Positions 44,319 to 53,321 of a DNA stretch of 64,000 nucleotides are shown in pieces. Both the position numbers and the translations under genes were made by a program. The stretch comes from UBA2199 sp964628035 (GTDB lineage Bacteria > Acidobacteriota > Aminicenantia > UBA2199): positions 1 to 64,000 of the forward strand of contig CAZVPI010000011.1 of the NCBI GenBank assembly GCA_964628035.1, read 5' to 3'. The first letter of the stretch is position 1. The number at the start of each line of letters is the position of its first letter. The notes under the pieces were generated by a model, which worked only from the letters and a program-made list of their open reading frames with translations, was not told where the DNA came from and made no database searches.

Positions 44319-44876
44319 TCAGCTCCCCAGGATCGCCGTGCGGCTGAAGAGGATCCGCGGTCCGCGCCCGACGCTCCAACCGGCCCGGCGCGCCGACTCC
44401 ATGGAGGCGGCGAATTCGCGCCGGGAAACATGAAATCCGGGCTCGGCCACGAGCGCCCGGCCGCCGGGATTGAGCAGCGAGCGCAGCTCGCCCAGGAATC
44501 GGGCCTGATCCGGCACCTCGTGGAGGACATGAAAAACCAGGGCGAAGTCGAACGGGCCCGCGGCGCCGATGGCGTCGGCGCGGCTCGCCCCGAGGCTCAC
44601 CCTGTCCGCCAGCCCGGCCCGGTCCAGGTTCTCCCGCGCTCTCGCGAGCATGCCCGGCTGCAGGTCTACGGCCGTCACTTGCCCCGAGGGGCCGACGAGG
44701 CCCGCCATTTCCAGCGTGAAGAACCCCGGGCCGCAGCCAAAATCGAGCACCCTCATCCCCCCGCTCACAAAAGGCCGTAGGATGCGCCGCGGGCTTTCGT
44801 AAAGGCGGCGCAGGGGGTGCTCCAGCATCCCCGCCAACTCGACCGGGCAGACGCGGTGCCTCCTTGCCTCGCTCAT
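44319..44876 (-). CDS. Class I SAM-dependent methyltransferase
   Basis: A 185-residue methyltransferase of the UbiE/Methyltransf_11 type. VLDFGCGPGFFTLEMA is the SAM motif, VDLQPGMLARAREN the acidic loop and FDFALVFHVLHEV motif II. The substrate is unknown; VCPVELAGMLEHPLRRL at the N-terminus is typical for a family often found near SAM-dependent or MBL-fold proteins of anaerobes. GAGG stands six bases before the ATG. It lies in a minus-strand run with a DUF998 protein and a chimeric gene upstream and the MBL remnant downstream. Confidence 0.85.
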   Translation of the reverse strand: MSEARRHRVCPVELAGMLEHPLRRLYESPRRILRPFVSGGMRVLDFGCGPGFFTLEMAGLVGPSGQVTAVDLQPGMLARARENLDRAGLADRVSLGASRADAIGAAGPFDFALVFHVLHEVPDQARFLGELRSLLNPGGRALVAEPGFHVSRREFAASMESARRAGWSVGRGPRILFSRTAILGS

Positions 44877-44911
44877 GGCCTCACCTCACGTTCATTTCAG
44901 GCAGCGGCACG

Positions 44912-45259
44912 CTACAAAAGCAGTCGGCGCGATTCGCCCGGCCTGCCGCGCAGGGCCTTGATCACCCGGCCCATGGCAGCGCCCATGACCTCGAGCCCGT
45001 CCACCGCCAACAGCCGGTCGCCGGCCTGGACGCCGGCAACCAGCGGCTTGCCGTCACGCTCGACCACGCCGGCGACGGAATACGAGCCGTCCGTCTCAGG
45101 GCGCAGGGCCGGCAATGGGATCGTGCGACTGGAGGTTCGGGGCCAGGGCCAGACCATGTCGGGATGAAACAGCGCCGTCAACAGCTCGGCGTCCTGGGTG
45201 TCCCAGCCCCGCGTCTCGCGGTCGACCATCTCCTTGATCTCCATCCCTTCCTGGGTCAT
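44912..45259 (-). pseudogene. Chimeric gene: SnoaL-like start fused to PDZ-like end
   Basis: The 115-residue frame is open but looks like two broken parts. Residues 1-42 (EIKEMVDRETRGWDTQDAEL to FHPDMVWPWPRT) match the beginning of a SnoaL/NTF2-like domain, which should run about 90 residues further. Residues about 55-115 (GVVERDGKPLVAGVQAGDRL, then VDGLEVMGAAMGRVIKALRG) match the last two-thirds of a PDZ domain as found after retropepsin-like proteases. The junction is near SSRTIPLPAL. AGGAG is well placed before the ATG, so it may still be translated. Confidence 0.55.
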
Positions 45260-45263
45260 TTCA

Positions 45264-45830
45264 TCAGTCTCCTGCGTTTTCCGGGCGGCGAAAGACCCGG
45301 CTCAGGCCGACGAACCACAGCGACCAGCCCAGGTGGAAGAAGCGTTGCTTGAGGCCGGGAACGGAGTCCAGGATCCCGGGCATGAAGACAAGGAAGCCAA
45401 GCAGGAACAGGGCCAGGCTGGCCAGGGCGAAGGGCAGGATCCCGGCCGGACGCCTGGCGCCGCGCCACAGCAGGAGCGCCGCCAGGGGTGACAGGATGGT
45501 CAGGACCGAAGGCAGGCCCATCCACAGGTGGAGCTCCAGGGGCAGCGGAAAGAGCGCGGCGCCGGCCAGCGAAGCGGAGAACGCCAGCAGGATCCAGGCC
45601 GGCAAGCGGCTGATCCCCCGCGCCCGGCAGGCCCGGGTCAGTCCGATCACGAAAAAGACGCTGAAGACGGCGCAGGCGAGCAGCCCGGCCATGAATCCCA
45701 ACTGGGACGGCGCGCCGATCGCCCCCAGCTCGCTCACCAGCCGCCGCAGGTGATGGTAATCGCCGTAGATCGCCCCGCACATGGCCAGCGTGCCCCAGAA
45801 GACCAGGGGGATGATCCAGCCCAACGCCAT
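45264..45830 (-). CDS. DUF998 family membrane protein
   Basis: About 188 residues with six hydrophobic segments. The first, LGWIIPLVFWGTLAMCGAIY, is followed by DYHHLRRLVSELGA, the conserved loop of DUF998 proteins; LFPLPLELHLWMGLPSVL is the second family block with a His. The function is unknown. The start is uncertain: ATG 45887 and GTG 45854 are also in frame. It stands first in the run with the chimeric gene and methyltransferase; four bases separate its stop from the next start. Confidence 0.78.
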   Translation of the reverse strand: MALGWIIPLVFWGTLAMCGAIYGDYHHLRRLVSELGAIGAPSQLGFMAGLLACAVFSVFFVIGLTRACRARGISRLPAWILLAFSASLAGAALFPLPLELHLWMGLPSVLTILSPLAALLLWRGARRPAGILPFALASLALFLLGFLVFMPGILDSVPGLKQRFFHLGWSLWFVGLSRVFRRPENAGD

Positions 45831-45918
45831 TTCAACTTCTGTCCGCTTCTTCACTTGCCGTGACAAAAACAGCGATCCATGTCCCATTCCAGCCTAACCC
45901 TGCGGGGAGATCCACGCT

Positions 45919-48900
45919 TCAGCGGAAATACCTGACCCCGGCGGCGAAGAGCTTCTGGTCGCGGTCGCCGGGCACGTTCTTGTAGAGGTCCCTGCCCAGC
46001 AGCCGCTCCGAGTGGGCCATCTTGCCGAAGACACGGCCGTCGGGGCTGGTGACGCCCTCGATGGCCAGCAGCGAGCCGTTGGGGTTGAAGAAGGGGTCCA
46101 GGGTCGGCCGGCCTTCGAAGTCGACGTATTGCGTGGCCACCTGTCCCAGGGAGAACAGCAATTCCAGCGTCGCCGCCGGAGCCGTGAAGCGCCCCTCGGC
46201 GTGGGCCACCGGCACCAGGTGGACGTCGCCCGCCTGGCACAGGGAGAGCCAGGGCGAAAGGGTGGAGACCACCTTCGTGCGCACCGGCCGGGAGACGAAG
46301 CGGCCGACCAGGTTGGCGGCCAGGATCGGCGAGTTGGCGTCGAGGTCGCGGATCTCGCCGTGCGGCAGCAGCCCCAGCTTGACCAGCGCCTGGAAGCCGT
46401 TGCAGATGCCCAGCACCAGCCCGTCGCGCCGCTCCAGCAGCGAATGGACGGCCGCGCGCAGGCGCGGGTGGCGGAAGGCGGCGGCGATGAACTTGCCCGA
46501 GCCGTCGGGCTCGTCGCCGGCGCTGAAGCCGCCGGGGATCATCAGGATCTGCGCCCTGGCCAGCCTGCGCGCCATCTCGTCGGTCGAGGCCTTGATGTCG
46601 GCCGGGGTCAGGTTGCGGAAGACGAAGACGTCGGGGACGGCGCCGGCCGCCTCGAAGGCCCGGGCCACGTCGTACTCGTTGTTGGTTCCGGGAAAGACGG
46701 TCACGAGCACCCTCGGCCTGGCCGTGCCACGGCCGCCCCGCTTTCCCGGCCGCTGGCGCCACAGGGGCCGCTCGCAGCCGTCGCCGGGGGCGGCCGGGCC
46801 GCGGACGGGGAAGACGTCGTCCAGGGGCTTTTCCCAGGCGGCCTGCAGGGAGGCCAGGTCCAGGTCCAGACCGTTGACGCGGATCCGGGCAGCAGGCAGG
46901 GTGGAGCCCAGGACGCGGAAGTTGGTGCTGGCCAGCAGCGAGTCCGCGTCCTCTGCCGCCGGTATTTCCACGACCAGCGAGCCGAACGCCGGCGCGAAGA
47001 GGTCCTCGGCGTTCTGCTCCCTGTCGAAGGCGAAGCCCAGGCGGTTCCCGAAGCACATCCGGCTGATGGCCTCGGCCAGGCCGCCGCCGTGAAGCGACTG
47101 GGCGGCCAGCAGCTTGCCGCGCCGCGCCAGTTCGCAGACCCGGGCGCAGTTCCTGCGGAAAACAGGCCAGTCGGGCAGCTCGCGCTCGTCGCGCGGCAGG
47201 GGCAGCAGCGCCACGCGGCTGCCGGTTGCCTTGAACTCGGGCGACAGGATGAAACGGGCGTCGGCCAGCACGACGGCGAAGGCCGCCAGGGTGGGTGGCA
47301 CGTCGAGGTCCTTGAAGGTCCCTGACATGCTGTCCTTGCCGCCGATGGCCGCGACCCCCAGCTCGCGCTGGGCGATATAAGCCCCCATCAGGGCGGCGAA
47401 GGGTGCGCCCCAGCGCCGCGGATCGGCACCGGGCTTGGCAAAGTACTCCTGCAGGGTCAGACGGGCGGCGCTGATGTCGCCGCCGCAGGCCGCCAGGCGC
47501 GCCAGCGCCTCGACCACGGCGTACAGGCCGCCATGGAACGGGCTCCAGGCCGAGAGCCCGGGGTGGAAGCCGAAGCTCATCAGCGTGGCGCTGTTCGTCC
47601 TGCCCTGGAGCAGGGGCAGCTTGGCCGCCATGGCCTCGGCCGGGGTGGACAGGAAGCGGCCGCCGAAGGGGCAGAGGACAGTGGCCGCGCCGATGGAAGA
47701 GTCGAACTGCTCGCCCAGGCCCTGCTGCGAGCAGGAATTCAGGCCGGAGAGCATGGCCTTCCAGGCCGCCTCCAGGTCGGGAAGCATCTCGGCCCCGGCC
47801 AGGGCCTTGAAAAAGTCGGCGGCGGCGTTCGGCTCCTCCACCTTGACCGTGGCCCGGCGCCGGGCGCCGTTGCTGTCCAGGAAGGAGCGTGCGACGTCCA
47901 CGACCAAGGCGCCGCGCCATTTCATGCGCAGCCGCGGCTTGGCGGTCACGCGGGCGATCACCGTGGCCTCGAGGTTCTCGGCAACGGCCAGTTTCTGGAA
48001 GGAGCGGACGTCGGCGGCGGCCACCACCACCGCCATGCGCTCCTGAGACTCGGACAGGGCGATCTCGGTGCCGTCCAGGCCGGCGTACTTCCTGGGTACG
48101 CGGTCCAGGTCGACCTCCACCCCGGGCGCCAGCTCGCCGACGGCCACGGCGACGCCGCCGGCGCCGAAGTCGTTGCAGCGCTTGATCAGGCGGCTGGCGC
48201 GCGGGTCGCGGAAGAGCCGCTGCAGCTTGCGCTCGGTCGGGGGGTTGCCCTTCTGCACCTCGGCGCCGCAGCTGCGCAGCGATTTTTCACCATGGGCCTT
48301 GGAGGAACCGGTGGCGCCGCCGATGCCGTCGCGCCCGGTACGGCCGCCGACCAGCAGCACCGCGTCACCCGGCGCCGGCACACGGCGCACGACATGGCGC
48401 CGCGGCGCGGCGCCGATGACGGCGCCGATCTCCAGGCGCTTGGCCACGTAGCCCTCGTGGTACAGCTCGCTCACCTGGCCGGTGGCCAGCCCCACCTGGT
48501 TGCCGTAGGAGCTGTAGCCGCGGGCCGCCTCAGTGGTGATCTTGCGCTGCGGCAGCTTGCCGGGCAGGGTGGCGGAGACGGGCCGGCGCGGGTCGCCGCT
48601 GCCGGTCACGCGCATCGCCTGGTAGACGAAGGCCCGCCCGGAGAGGGGATCGCGGATGGCGCCGCCCAGGCAGGTGGCGGCGCCGCCGAAGGGCTCGATC
48701 TCGGTGGGGTGGTTGTGCGTCTCGTTCTTGAACAGGACCAGCCACTCCTCCCTGCGGCCGTCCACGTCGATCCGGGCCTTGATGGTGCAGGCGTTGATCT
48801 CGTCGGAGAAATCGACGTCCTCCAGCCGCCCGCCGGCCCGCAGCTCCTTCATGGCCAGCTGCGCCAGGTCCATCAGGCAGAGGTCGACGGGGCGGCGGCG

Positions 48901-49695
48901 GGTGAAGGCGGCGCGCGCCTCCAGGCAGCTCTCGTAGGCCCGGCGCAGGGGCTCGGCCCAGGCCCCGGGGCTGATCTCGACGCTTTCGATGCCGGCCAGG
49001 AAGGTCGTGTGCCGGCAATGGTCCGACCAATAGGTGTCGAGCAGGCGCAATTCGGTCAGCGTCGGGTCGCGCCGCTCCTGCTGGCGGAAATGGGACTGGC
49101 AGAAGCGCAGGTCGGCCTCGTCCATGGCCAGGCCAAGATCCCCGGCCAGTCGCCGCAGCCGCTCGTCGTTCATCGCCGTGAATCCCTTGAGCACCGGCAC
49201 CGCCGCCGGGGCGGCCGGGCGCGATGAGAGGGTGCGCGGCTTGGCCGCGGCGGCCTCGCGCGAATCGACCGGGTTGATCAGATAGTTCTTGACCGCTTCC
49301 AGGTCGCCGGCGGCCAGATCGCCTTTCAGGACCACGACCCGGGCGGCGGCCACTTCGGGCCTGCGGCGCGGGAACAGCAGCTGCAGGCACTGCACGGCCG
49401 AATCGGCCCGCTGGTCGTACTGCCCGGGCAGGTACTCGATGGCGAAAGCCGTCTCGCCTGCGGCCAGGGGCAGCTTCTCCTCGTTCACCAGGTCGAGCGG
49501 CGGCTCGGAAAAGACGGCGCGCACGGCCCGGGGCCAGTCGCCGGCCAGCAGGCCGCACACATCGTAGCGGTTGAGCAGGCGCAGGCCGACCAAGGCCTTC
49601 AGCCCCAGGTGGCCGCGCAGGTCGGCCAGCAGCGCCCGGGCCTCCAGGTCGAACCCCGCCTTCTTCTCCACGAACACCCTGCGGATCATGGCCAT
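45919..49695 (-). CDS. purL: Phosphoribosylformylglycinamidine synthase (large, fused form)
   Basis: A 1258-residue enzyme of purine synthesis. It converts FGAR to FGAM with ATP and glutamine. The order is a PurS-like N-terminal domain (1-150), the linker and two AIR-synthase-like ATP domains (DTYWSDHCRHTTF, then FKNETHNHPTEIEPFGGAAT), and a C-terminal glutaminase with the nucleophile in LGICNGFQALVKLG. The form is the type found in Clostridia and Bacteroidetes. GGAG lies seven bases before the ATG. It overlaps the HEAT gene by ten bases and is the last gene of the DDAH-purB-HEAT-purL operon. Confidence 0.95.
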   Translation of the reverse strand: MAMIRRVFVEKKAGFDLEARALLADLRGHLGLKALVGLRLLNRYDVCGLLAGDWPRAVRAVFSEPPLDLVNEEKLPLAAGETAFAIEYLPGQYDQRADSAVQCLQLLFPRRRPEVAAARVVVLKGDLAAGDLEAVKNYLINPVDSREAAAAKPRTLSSRPAAPAAVPVLKGFTAMNDERLRRLAGDLGLAMDEADLRFCQSHFRQQERRDPTLTELRLLDTYWSDHCRHTTFLAGIESVEISPGAWAEPLRRAYESCLEARAAFTRRRPVDLCLMDLAQLAMKELRAGGRLEDVDFSDEINACTIKARIDVDGRREEWLVLFKNETHNHPTEIEPFGGAATCLGGAIRDPLSGRAFVYQAMRVTGSGDPRRPVSATLPGKLPQRKITTEAARGYSSYGNQVGLATGQVSELYHEGYVAKRLEIGAVIGAAPRRHVVRRVPAPGDAVLLVGGRTGRDGIGGATGSSKAHGEKSLRSCGAEVQKGNPPTERKLQRLFRDPRASRLIKRCNDFGAGGVAVAVGELAPGVEVDLDRVPRKYAGLDGTEIALSESQERMAVVVAAADVRSFQKLAVAENLEATVIARVTAKPRLRMKWRGALVVDVARSFLDSNGARRRATVKVEEPNAAADFFKALAGAEMLPDLEAAWKAMLSGLNSCSQQGLGEQFDSSIGAATVLCPFGGRFLSTPAEAMAAKLPLLQGRTNSATLMSFGFHPGLSAWSPFHGGLYAVVEALARLAACGGDISAARLTLQEYFAKPGADPRRWGAPFAALMGAYIAQRELGVAAIGGKDSMSGTFKDLDVPPTLAAFAVVLADARFILSPEFKATGSRVALLPLPRDERELPDWPVFRRNCARVCELARRGKLLAAQSLHGGGLAEAISRMCFGNRLGFAFDREQNAEDLFAPAFGSLVVEIPAAEDADSLLASTNFRVLGSTLPAARIRVNGLDLDLASLQAAWEKPLDDVFPVRGPAAPGDGCERPLWRQRPGKRGGRGTARPRVLVTVFPGTNNEYDVARAFEAAGAVPDVFVFRNLTPADIKASTDEMARRLARAQILMIPGGFSAGDEPDGSGKFIAAAFRHPRLRAAVHSLLERRDGLVLGICNGFQALVKLGLLPHGEIRDLDANSPILAANLVGRFVSRPVRTKVVSTLSPWLSLCQAGDVHLVPVAHAEGRFTAPAATLELLFSLGQVATQYVDFEGRPTLDPFFNPNGSLLAIEGVTSPDGRVFGKMAHSERLLGRDLYKNVPGDRDQKLFAAGVRYFR

Positions 49696-50591
49696 GTTCC
49701 ATCTCCTTGCCCCCCGGGGGCCGGGTCATCGCCGGCCTGCTGCCTGAGGTCCAGGTCGCGCAGCAGCGCGGCGGCCGCCTCCCGCCAGGAGCCGCCGCCG
49801 GGTTCCTGGACCAGGGCGGCGATGTCGGGGCGCAATTGCGGGAAAAAGCGCGGGAAACGCTCCAGGTATCGGTGCAGGGCGGCGATCAGGCCCCGCAGGC
49901 GGGCGGCCCCGGTCGGCGCCTCGGCCGCCCGCAGCAGCAGCCGCGAGCGCTCGCGGAAATACTCGGCCACGAAGAAATAGACCGCCTCATCGCCGCGGCA
50001 GCACAGGATCTCGAATGAGCCCTCGGATACGGCCTGGTCGCCGTGGTGCAGGTAGGCGATGAACGTCCTGGCGTCGGCCGGGCTCAGCACCTTGGTGAAG
50101 ACCTTGAGCGTCACCTGGAACAGGTCCGACTCGCTGCCGCCGCGCAGGAAGCGCGGCAGCAGGGCCAGCAGGGTGCTGCTCTCACGCACGCGGGCGATGG
50201 CCCGGGTGATCACCGCCTGCAGCTGCGGCTTGGCGATCTTGCCCAGGGACTCCTCGAGGATGTCCAGGGCGCGCCGGTCGTTGTACTTGGCGATGCTGAG
50301 GATGGCCTCCTCGCGCAGCAGGTCGTCTTCGCCCAGGACGACGACCTTCTTCAGCGGCAGCAGGAAGGCGTCGCTGCGGATGTAGCCGGCCATGCGCACC
50401 AGGTCGATGCGCGTGGCCACGCCCACCGAGCGCCCGGTGATGTAGTGGGCGATGGCGTTCTCGGTGCTGCGCCCGCCGCGGCGCACCAGTTCCTCCAGGC
50501 GCAGACGGAAGGCGCGCCCGCCGCCGGCCCCGGCCTGGCGCACCAGCTCGTCGATCTGTTCCAGGACCGAGTCGAAGGTCGCCAGGGCCAT
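49686..50591 (-). CDS. HEAT-repeat-like protein between purB and purL
   Basis: A 301-residue all-helical protein without signal peptide or membrane helix. Repeating pairs such as LREEAILSIAKYNDRRALDI and LQAVITRAIARVRESSTLLA have the look of HEAT repeats. About eight could fit. It has no enzyme motifs. Its position, with seven bases after the purB stop and ten bases of overlap with purL, puts it under purine control. A scaffold for purine enzymes is conceivable; there is no direct evidence. I know of no named family for it. Confidence 0.75.
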   Translation of the reverse strand: MALATFDSVLEQIDELVRQAGAGGGRAFRLRLEELVRRGGRSTENAIAHYITGRSVGVATRIDLVRMAGYIRSDAFLLPLKKVVVLGEDDLLREEAILSIAKYNDRRALDILEESLGKIAKPQLQAVITRAIARVRESSTLLALLPRFLRGGSESDLFQVTLKVFTKVLSPADARTFIAYLHHGDQAVSEGSFEILCCRGDEAVYFFVAEYFRERSRLLLRAAEAPTGAARLRGLIAALHRYLERFPRFFPQLRPDIAALVQEPGGGSWREAAAALLRDLDLRQQAGDDPAPGGQGDGTWP

Positions 50592-50598
50592 GGCCCTT

Positions 50599-51900
50599 CT
50601 AGCTTCTCCCGCGCGCGAAGCGCCGGTAGATATCGCGTGCCCCGGCCAGCATCGCCTTCAGGGAAAAGGCCTTCTCGAGCTCGGCGGCCGGGCAGGCGGA
50701 GGTGATGGCCGGATCGGCCAGGACCAGCTCGCGGAAGCCGCGCTTCTCCAGCCACGAGCGCATGGCCAGCGCCTGCACCAGCTCATAGGCGCGCTGCCGG
50801 GCCATGCCCTTCTCGACCAGCAGGGTCAGGACCTTCTGCGAATAAAAAACGCCCCGGGTCAGCTCCAGGTTGCGGCGCACGTTCTCCGGGTAGACGACCA
50901 GGTGGCGCAGGATATCGGTCATGTCCTCGAGCAGGAACACGGCCAGGTGGAAGGCGTCGGGGAAGATCACCCGCTCGGCCGAGGAGTGGGAGATATCGCG
51001 CTCGTGCCAGAGGACGTTGTCTTCCAGGGCCACGGCGGCATGGCCGCGCAGGAGGCGGGCCAGGCCGGAGACGCGCTCGCAGCGCACCGGGTTGCGCTTG
51101 TGGGGCATGGAGGAGGATCCCTTCTGGCCGCGGGTGAAGGGCTCCTCGGCCTCGAGCGTCTCGGTCTTCTGCAGGTGGCGGATCTCGACGGCGATCTTCT
51201 CCAGGGTTGTGCCGAGCAGGGCCAGCGCCGCCAGCACCTCGGCGTGACGGTCGCGCTGGATGACCTGCGAGGAGACCTTGCAGGCTTTCAGCCCCAGGCG
51301 CCGCAGCGCCTGCCTTTCCCCCGCGGCCGGGAAGTGGATGTAGGTCCCCACCGAGCCCGATATCTTGCCCACCGCCGCGGCTTCCCGGGCCGCCCGCAGC
51401 CGGCGCAGGTTACGCCCCATCTCTTCATGCCAGATCAGGAACTTGCAGCCGAAAACGATGGGTTCGGCGTGGACGCCGTGGGTGCGCCCGATGGCCGGCA
51501 GGTCGCGGTAGGCCCAGGCCTTGTCCAGCAGCACGCGTTGCAGCTTGCGGCAGCGGTCCAGGACCACGTCCAGCGATTCGCGGATGAGCAGCGAGAGGGA
51601 GGTGTCCACCACGTCGTAGGAGGTGATCCCCATGTGCACGTAGGCCGAGTCGGGGCCGATCGATTCCTCCAGCGAGGTGAGGAAGGCGATGACGTCGTGC
51701 TTGACCCGCTTCTCGATCTCGCGGATGCGGGCGACATCGAAGGCGGCGCGGGAGCGGATGCGCTTCAGGGCGGCCGGCGGCACCCGGCCCATGGCGGCCC
51801 AGGCCTCGGTCACGGCCAGCTCGACGTCGAGCCAATGGCGGTACTTGTTCTCCTCGTTCCAAATGCGGGCGATGGCCGCCGATTGGTACCTGTCAATCAC
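50599..51900 (-). CDS. purB: Adenylosuccinate lyase
   Basis: A 433-residue member of the fumarase/aspartase superfamily. It splits SAICAR and adenylosuccinate, releasing fumarate. The loop signature SSSMPHKRNPVRCE with the catalytic Ser is intact, and HMGITSYDVVDT and GRTHGVHAEPI supply the two His. The start codon is GTG with AAGGAG seven bases upstream. It is in one operon with purL. Confidence 0.95.
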   Translation of the reverse strand: MIDRYQSAAIARIWNEENKYRHWLDVELAVTEAWAAMGRVPPAALKRIRSRAAFDVARIREIEKRVKHDVIAFLTSLEESIGPDSAYVHMGITSYDVVDTSLSLLIRESLDVVLDRCRKLQRVLLDKAWAYRDLPAIGRTHGVHAEPIVFGCKFLIWHEEMGRNLRRLRAAREAAAVGKISGSVGTYIHFPAAGERQALRRLGLKACKVSSQVIQRDRHAEVLAALALLGTTLEKIAVEIRHLQKTETLEAEEPFTRGQKGSSSMPHKRNPVRCERVSGLARLLRGHAAVALEDNVLWHERDISHSSAERVIFPDAFHLAVFLLEDMTDILRHLVVYPENVRRNLELTRGVFYSQKVLTLLVEKGMARQRAYELVQALAMRSWLEKRGFRELVLADPAITSACPAAELEKAFSLKAMLAGARDIYRRFARGRS

Positions 51901-51963
51901 GCGCGTCTCCTTGGCCCAGATTATAACAAGGTTGCCGACGCTTGTATACCGGGCTTCCCGCCC

Positions 51964-52734
51964 TTAAAAACGGAGGGAAAGGCAGCTCAAGCCCCCGTCC
52001 AGCTTGCGGAACTCCGAAACGTCGACCGCCAGCGTCTCCAGGCCCGCCTTTTCGATGGCGCGGCGGGTCTTGGGGAAGCCGGCCGGGACCAGGACCCGGT
52101 CGTTGACCCGCAGCGAATTGGCCGCGTATTCCTCGCCCGCGGGCACGGCGACGACGGTGAAACGGTCGAAAGTCCCTCCCTGGAGGAATTCCCCGCTGGC
52201 CAGCAGCAGGCCTTGCCCCAGGCAGGAAACCCCGGTCTTCAGGTGCAGAAAGTCGCTCAGGGGAACGGGGACCGTTACCCGTCCCTGGCGTCCGAGGATC
52301 TCGCCCAGCTGTCTCGCCCCCTCGCGGTTCGTCCGCGACGAGAGCCCTACATAGAAGCGGCCGTCGGCGAGCATGACATCGCCCCCCTCCAGCGTTCCAG
52401 GCTCCAGGATCGCATCCAGGCGGGGGAAAAGAGGGGCCAAGGCCCGGGCCACCGCCTTCTCCTCGCCTTGGCGGCTGGCGGCGCCCAGGCGGCAGATGAC
52501 GGCCGTTTCGCCGCACAGGACCGCGGTGTCCTCGATGAAAACCGAGTCGGGAAACTCCTCGTCGGCGTCCAGCACCGTCACGTCCAGCCCGCAGCCGCGC
52601 AGAGCCTCGACATAGGCGGCATGCTGCTCCAGGGCCTTCCCCCAGTCAGGCAACACGGCGGGCAGGGCCGAAGTCAGGCCCTGGACCAGGTTGCGGCAGG
52701 GTCGGCGCACCAGGGCTCTCGTAAAGCGGGTCAT
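51964..52734 (-). CDS. DDAH-type guanidino-group hydrolase
   Basis: A 256-residue member of the arginine deiminase superfamily, close to dimethylarginine dimethylaminohydrolases. TLEGGDVMLADGRFYVGLSSRTN and FLHLKTGVSCLGQGLLLA contain the guanidine-binding Asp and the catalytic His; the nucleophile is Cys251 in GGLSCLSLRF. It would hydrolyse (methyl)arginine to citrulline and an amine, possibly as a nitrogen source. GGAGGAG lies three bases before ATG 52734. The purB gene follows after 63 bp. Confidence 0.9.
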   Translation of the reverse strand: MTRFTRALVRRPCRNLVQGLTSALPAVLPDWGKALEQHAAYVEALRGCGLDVTVLDADEEFPDSVFIEDTAVLCGETAVICRLGAASRQGEEKAVARALAPLFPRLDAILEPGTLEGGDVMLADGRFYVGLSSRTNREGARQLGEILGRQGRVTVPVPLSDFLHLKTGVSCLGQGLLLASGEFLQGGTFDRFTVVAVPAGEEYAANSLRVNDRVLVPAGFPKTRRAIEKAGLETLAVDVSEFRKLDGGLSCLSLRF

Positions 52735-53146
52735 CAGCTCCTCCTCCAGGGGCAACGTCCTTGTAGCACAGCCAGCAGGAGGAAGCAAATGGAACGATCG
52801 CTCCGTGTCCGCGGCAGTATCAGCATGAAGGTCGACGAATGGACTGTTTTCAGACTCCAGTGGCAGAGAAAGATGGAGGGATGGAGCGGTAGAGTAAGAA
52901 AAGACAAGCAGCCATAATCTCGATTCCTGTCTTTTCTTTACTTTGCCACTTTCCCCTCTACCCCTTTACCTCCTTGTGCTGGTGATCGTGGTAGTAGCGA
53001 GCACTTGAAAGGTTTTTCATCACTTTTCCCTTTTACCTTTTTCCTTTTAGGCGCTTTTTTGGCTCCTCGGTGCTCGGGATGCGCCGCCTCTTCTGGCCGT
53101 CCGCCATTCGCCGCTTGCCGAGTTTCTTCATGATCTGCTTGTCCTG
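52735..53146. repeat. Intergenic region with heptad element E
   Basis: This part of a 587-bp divergent gap holds no gene. A purine-rich arm (52859-52908) faces a pyrimidine-rich arm (from 52926); 52894-52906 pairs with 52928-52941 apart from one extra base. Heptads follow: CCACTTT at 52946, CCCCTCT at 52953, ACCCCTT at 52960, TACCTCC at 52967. A second run is CACTTTT at 53021, CCCTTTT at 53028, ACCTTTT at 53035, TCCTTTT at 53042. A third is CCGTCCG at 53097, CCATTCG at 53104, CCGCTTG at 53111, CCGAGTT at 53118, which ends 22 bp before a -35 box. Confidence 0.8.
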
Positions 53147-53175
53147 TTGACAGGACCCGCCCCATGGTGTACACT
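53147..53175 (+). promoter_or_regulatory. Promoter of homocysteine operon
   Basis: Perfect TTGACA (53147-53152), 17-bp spacer, TACACT (53170-53175). Confidence 0.8.
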
Positions 53176-53181
53176 CGCCTC

Positions 53182-53321
53182 TTGCTGCCATGAGCCGAAC
53201 GACCCGCTTTTCCTTCCGCATGATAATGCCCGGCCCGGGCCTGGCGCTTTAGTTCCAAAGCGCAGGTTCGGGAGACCCCAGGTTCCGCGGTTCCAAACCC
53301 ATCCCTGAGAGGAGGCTTATC
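53182..53321 (+). other. Structured leader of homocysteine operon, candidate cis-regulatory RNA
   Basis: About 140 nt lie between the predicted transcript start and the ATG. A perfect 7-bp stem, GCGCTTT with AAAGCGC, and loop AGTTCC sits at 53244-53263. After it GGTTC occurs three times between about 53265 and 53295, and the ribosome site GAGAGGAGG follows. I could not match it to a known SAM, SAH or other riboswitch class by eye. Confidence 0.4.

Noticed and set aside
53182..53321. Assigning the leader to a SAM riboswitch class
   Set aside because: I could not find the conserved core of a SAM-I, SAM-II or SAH motif by eye, so it is only listed as a candidate structured leader.
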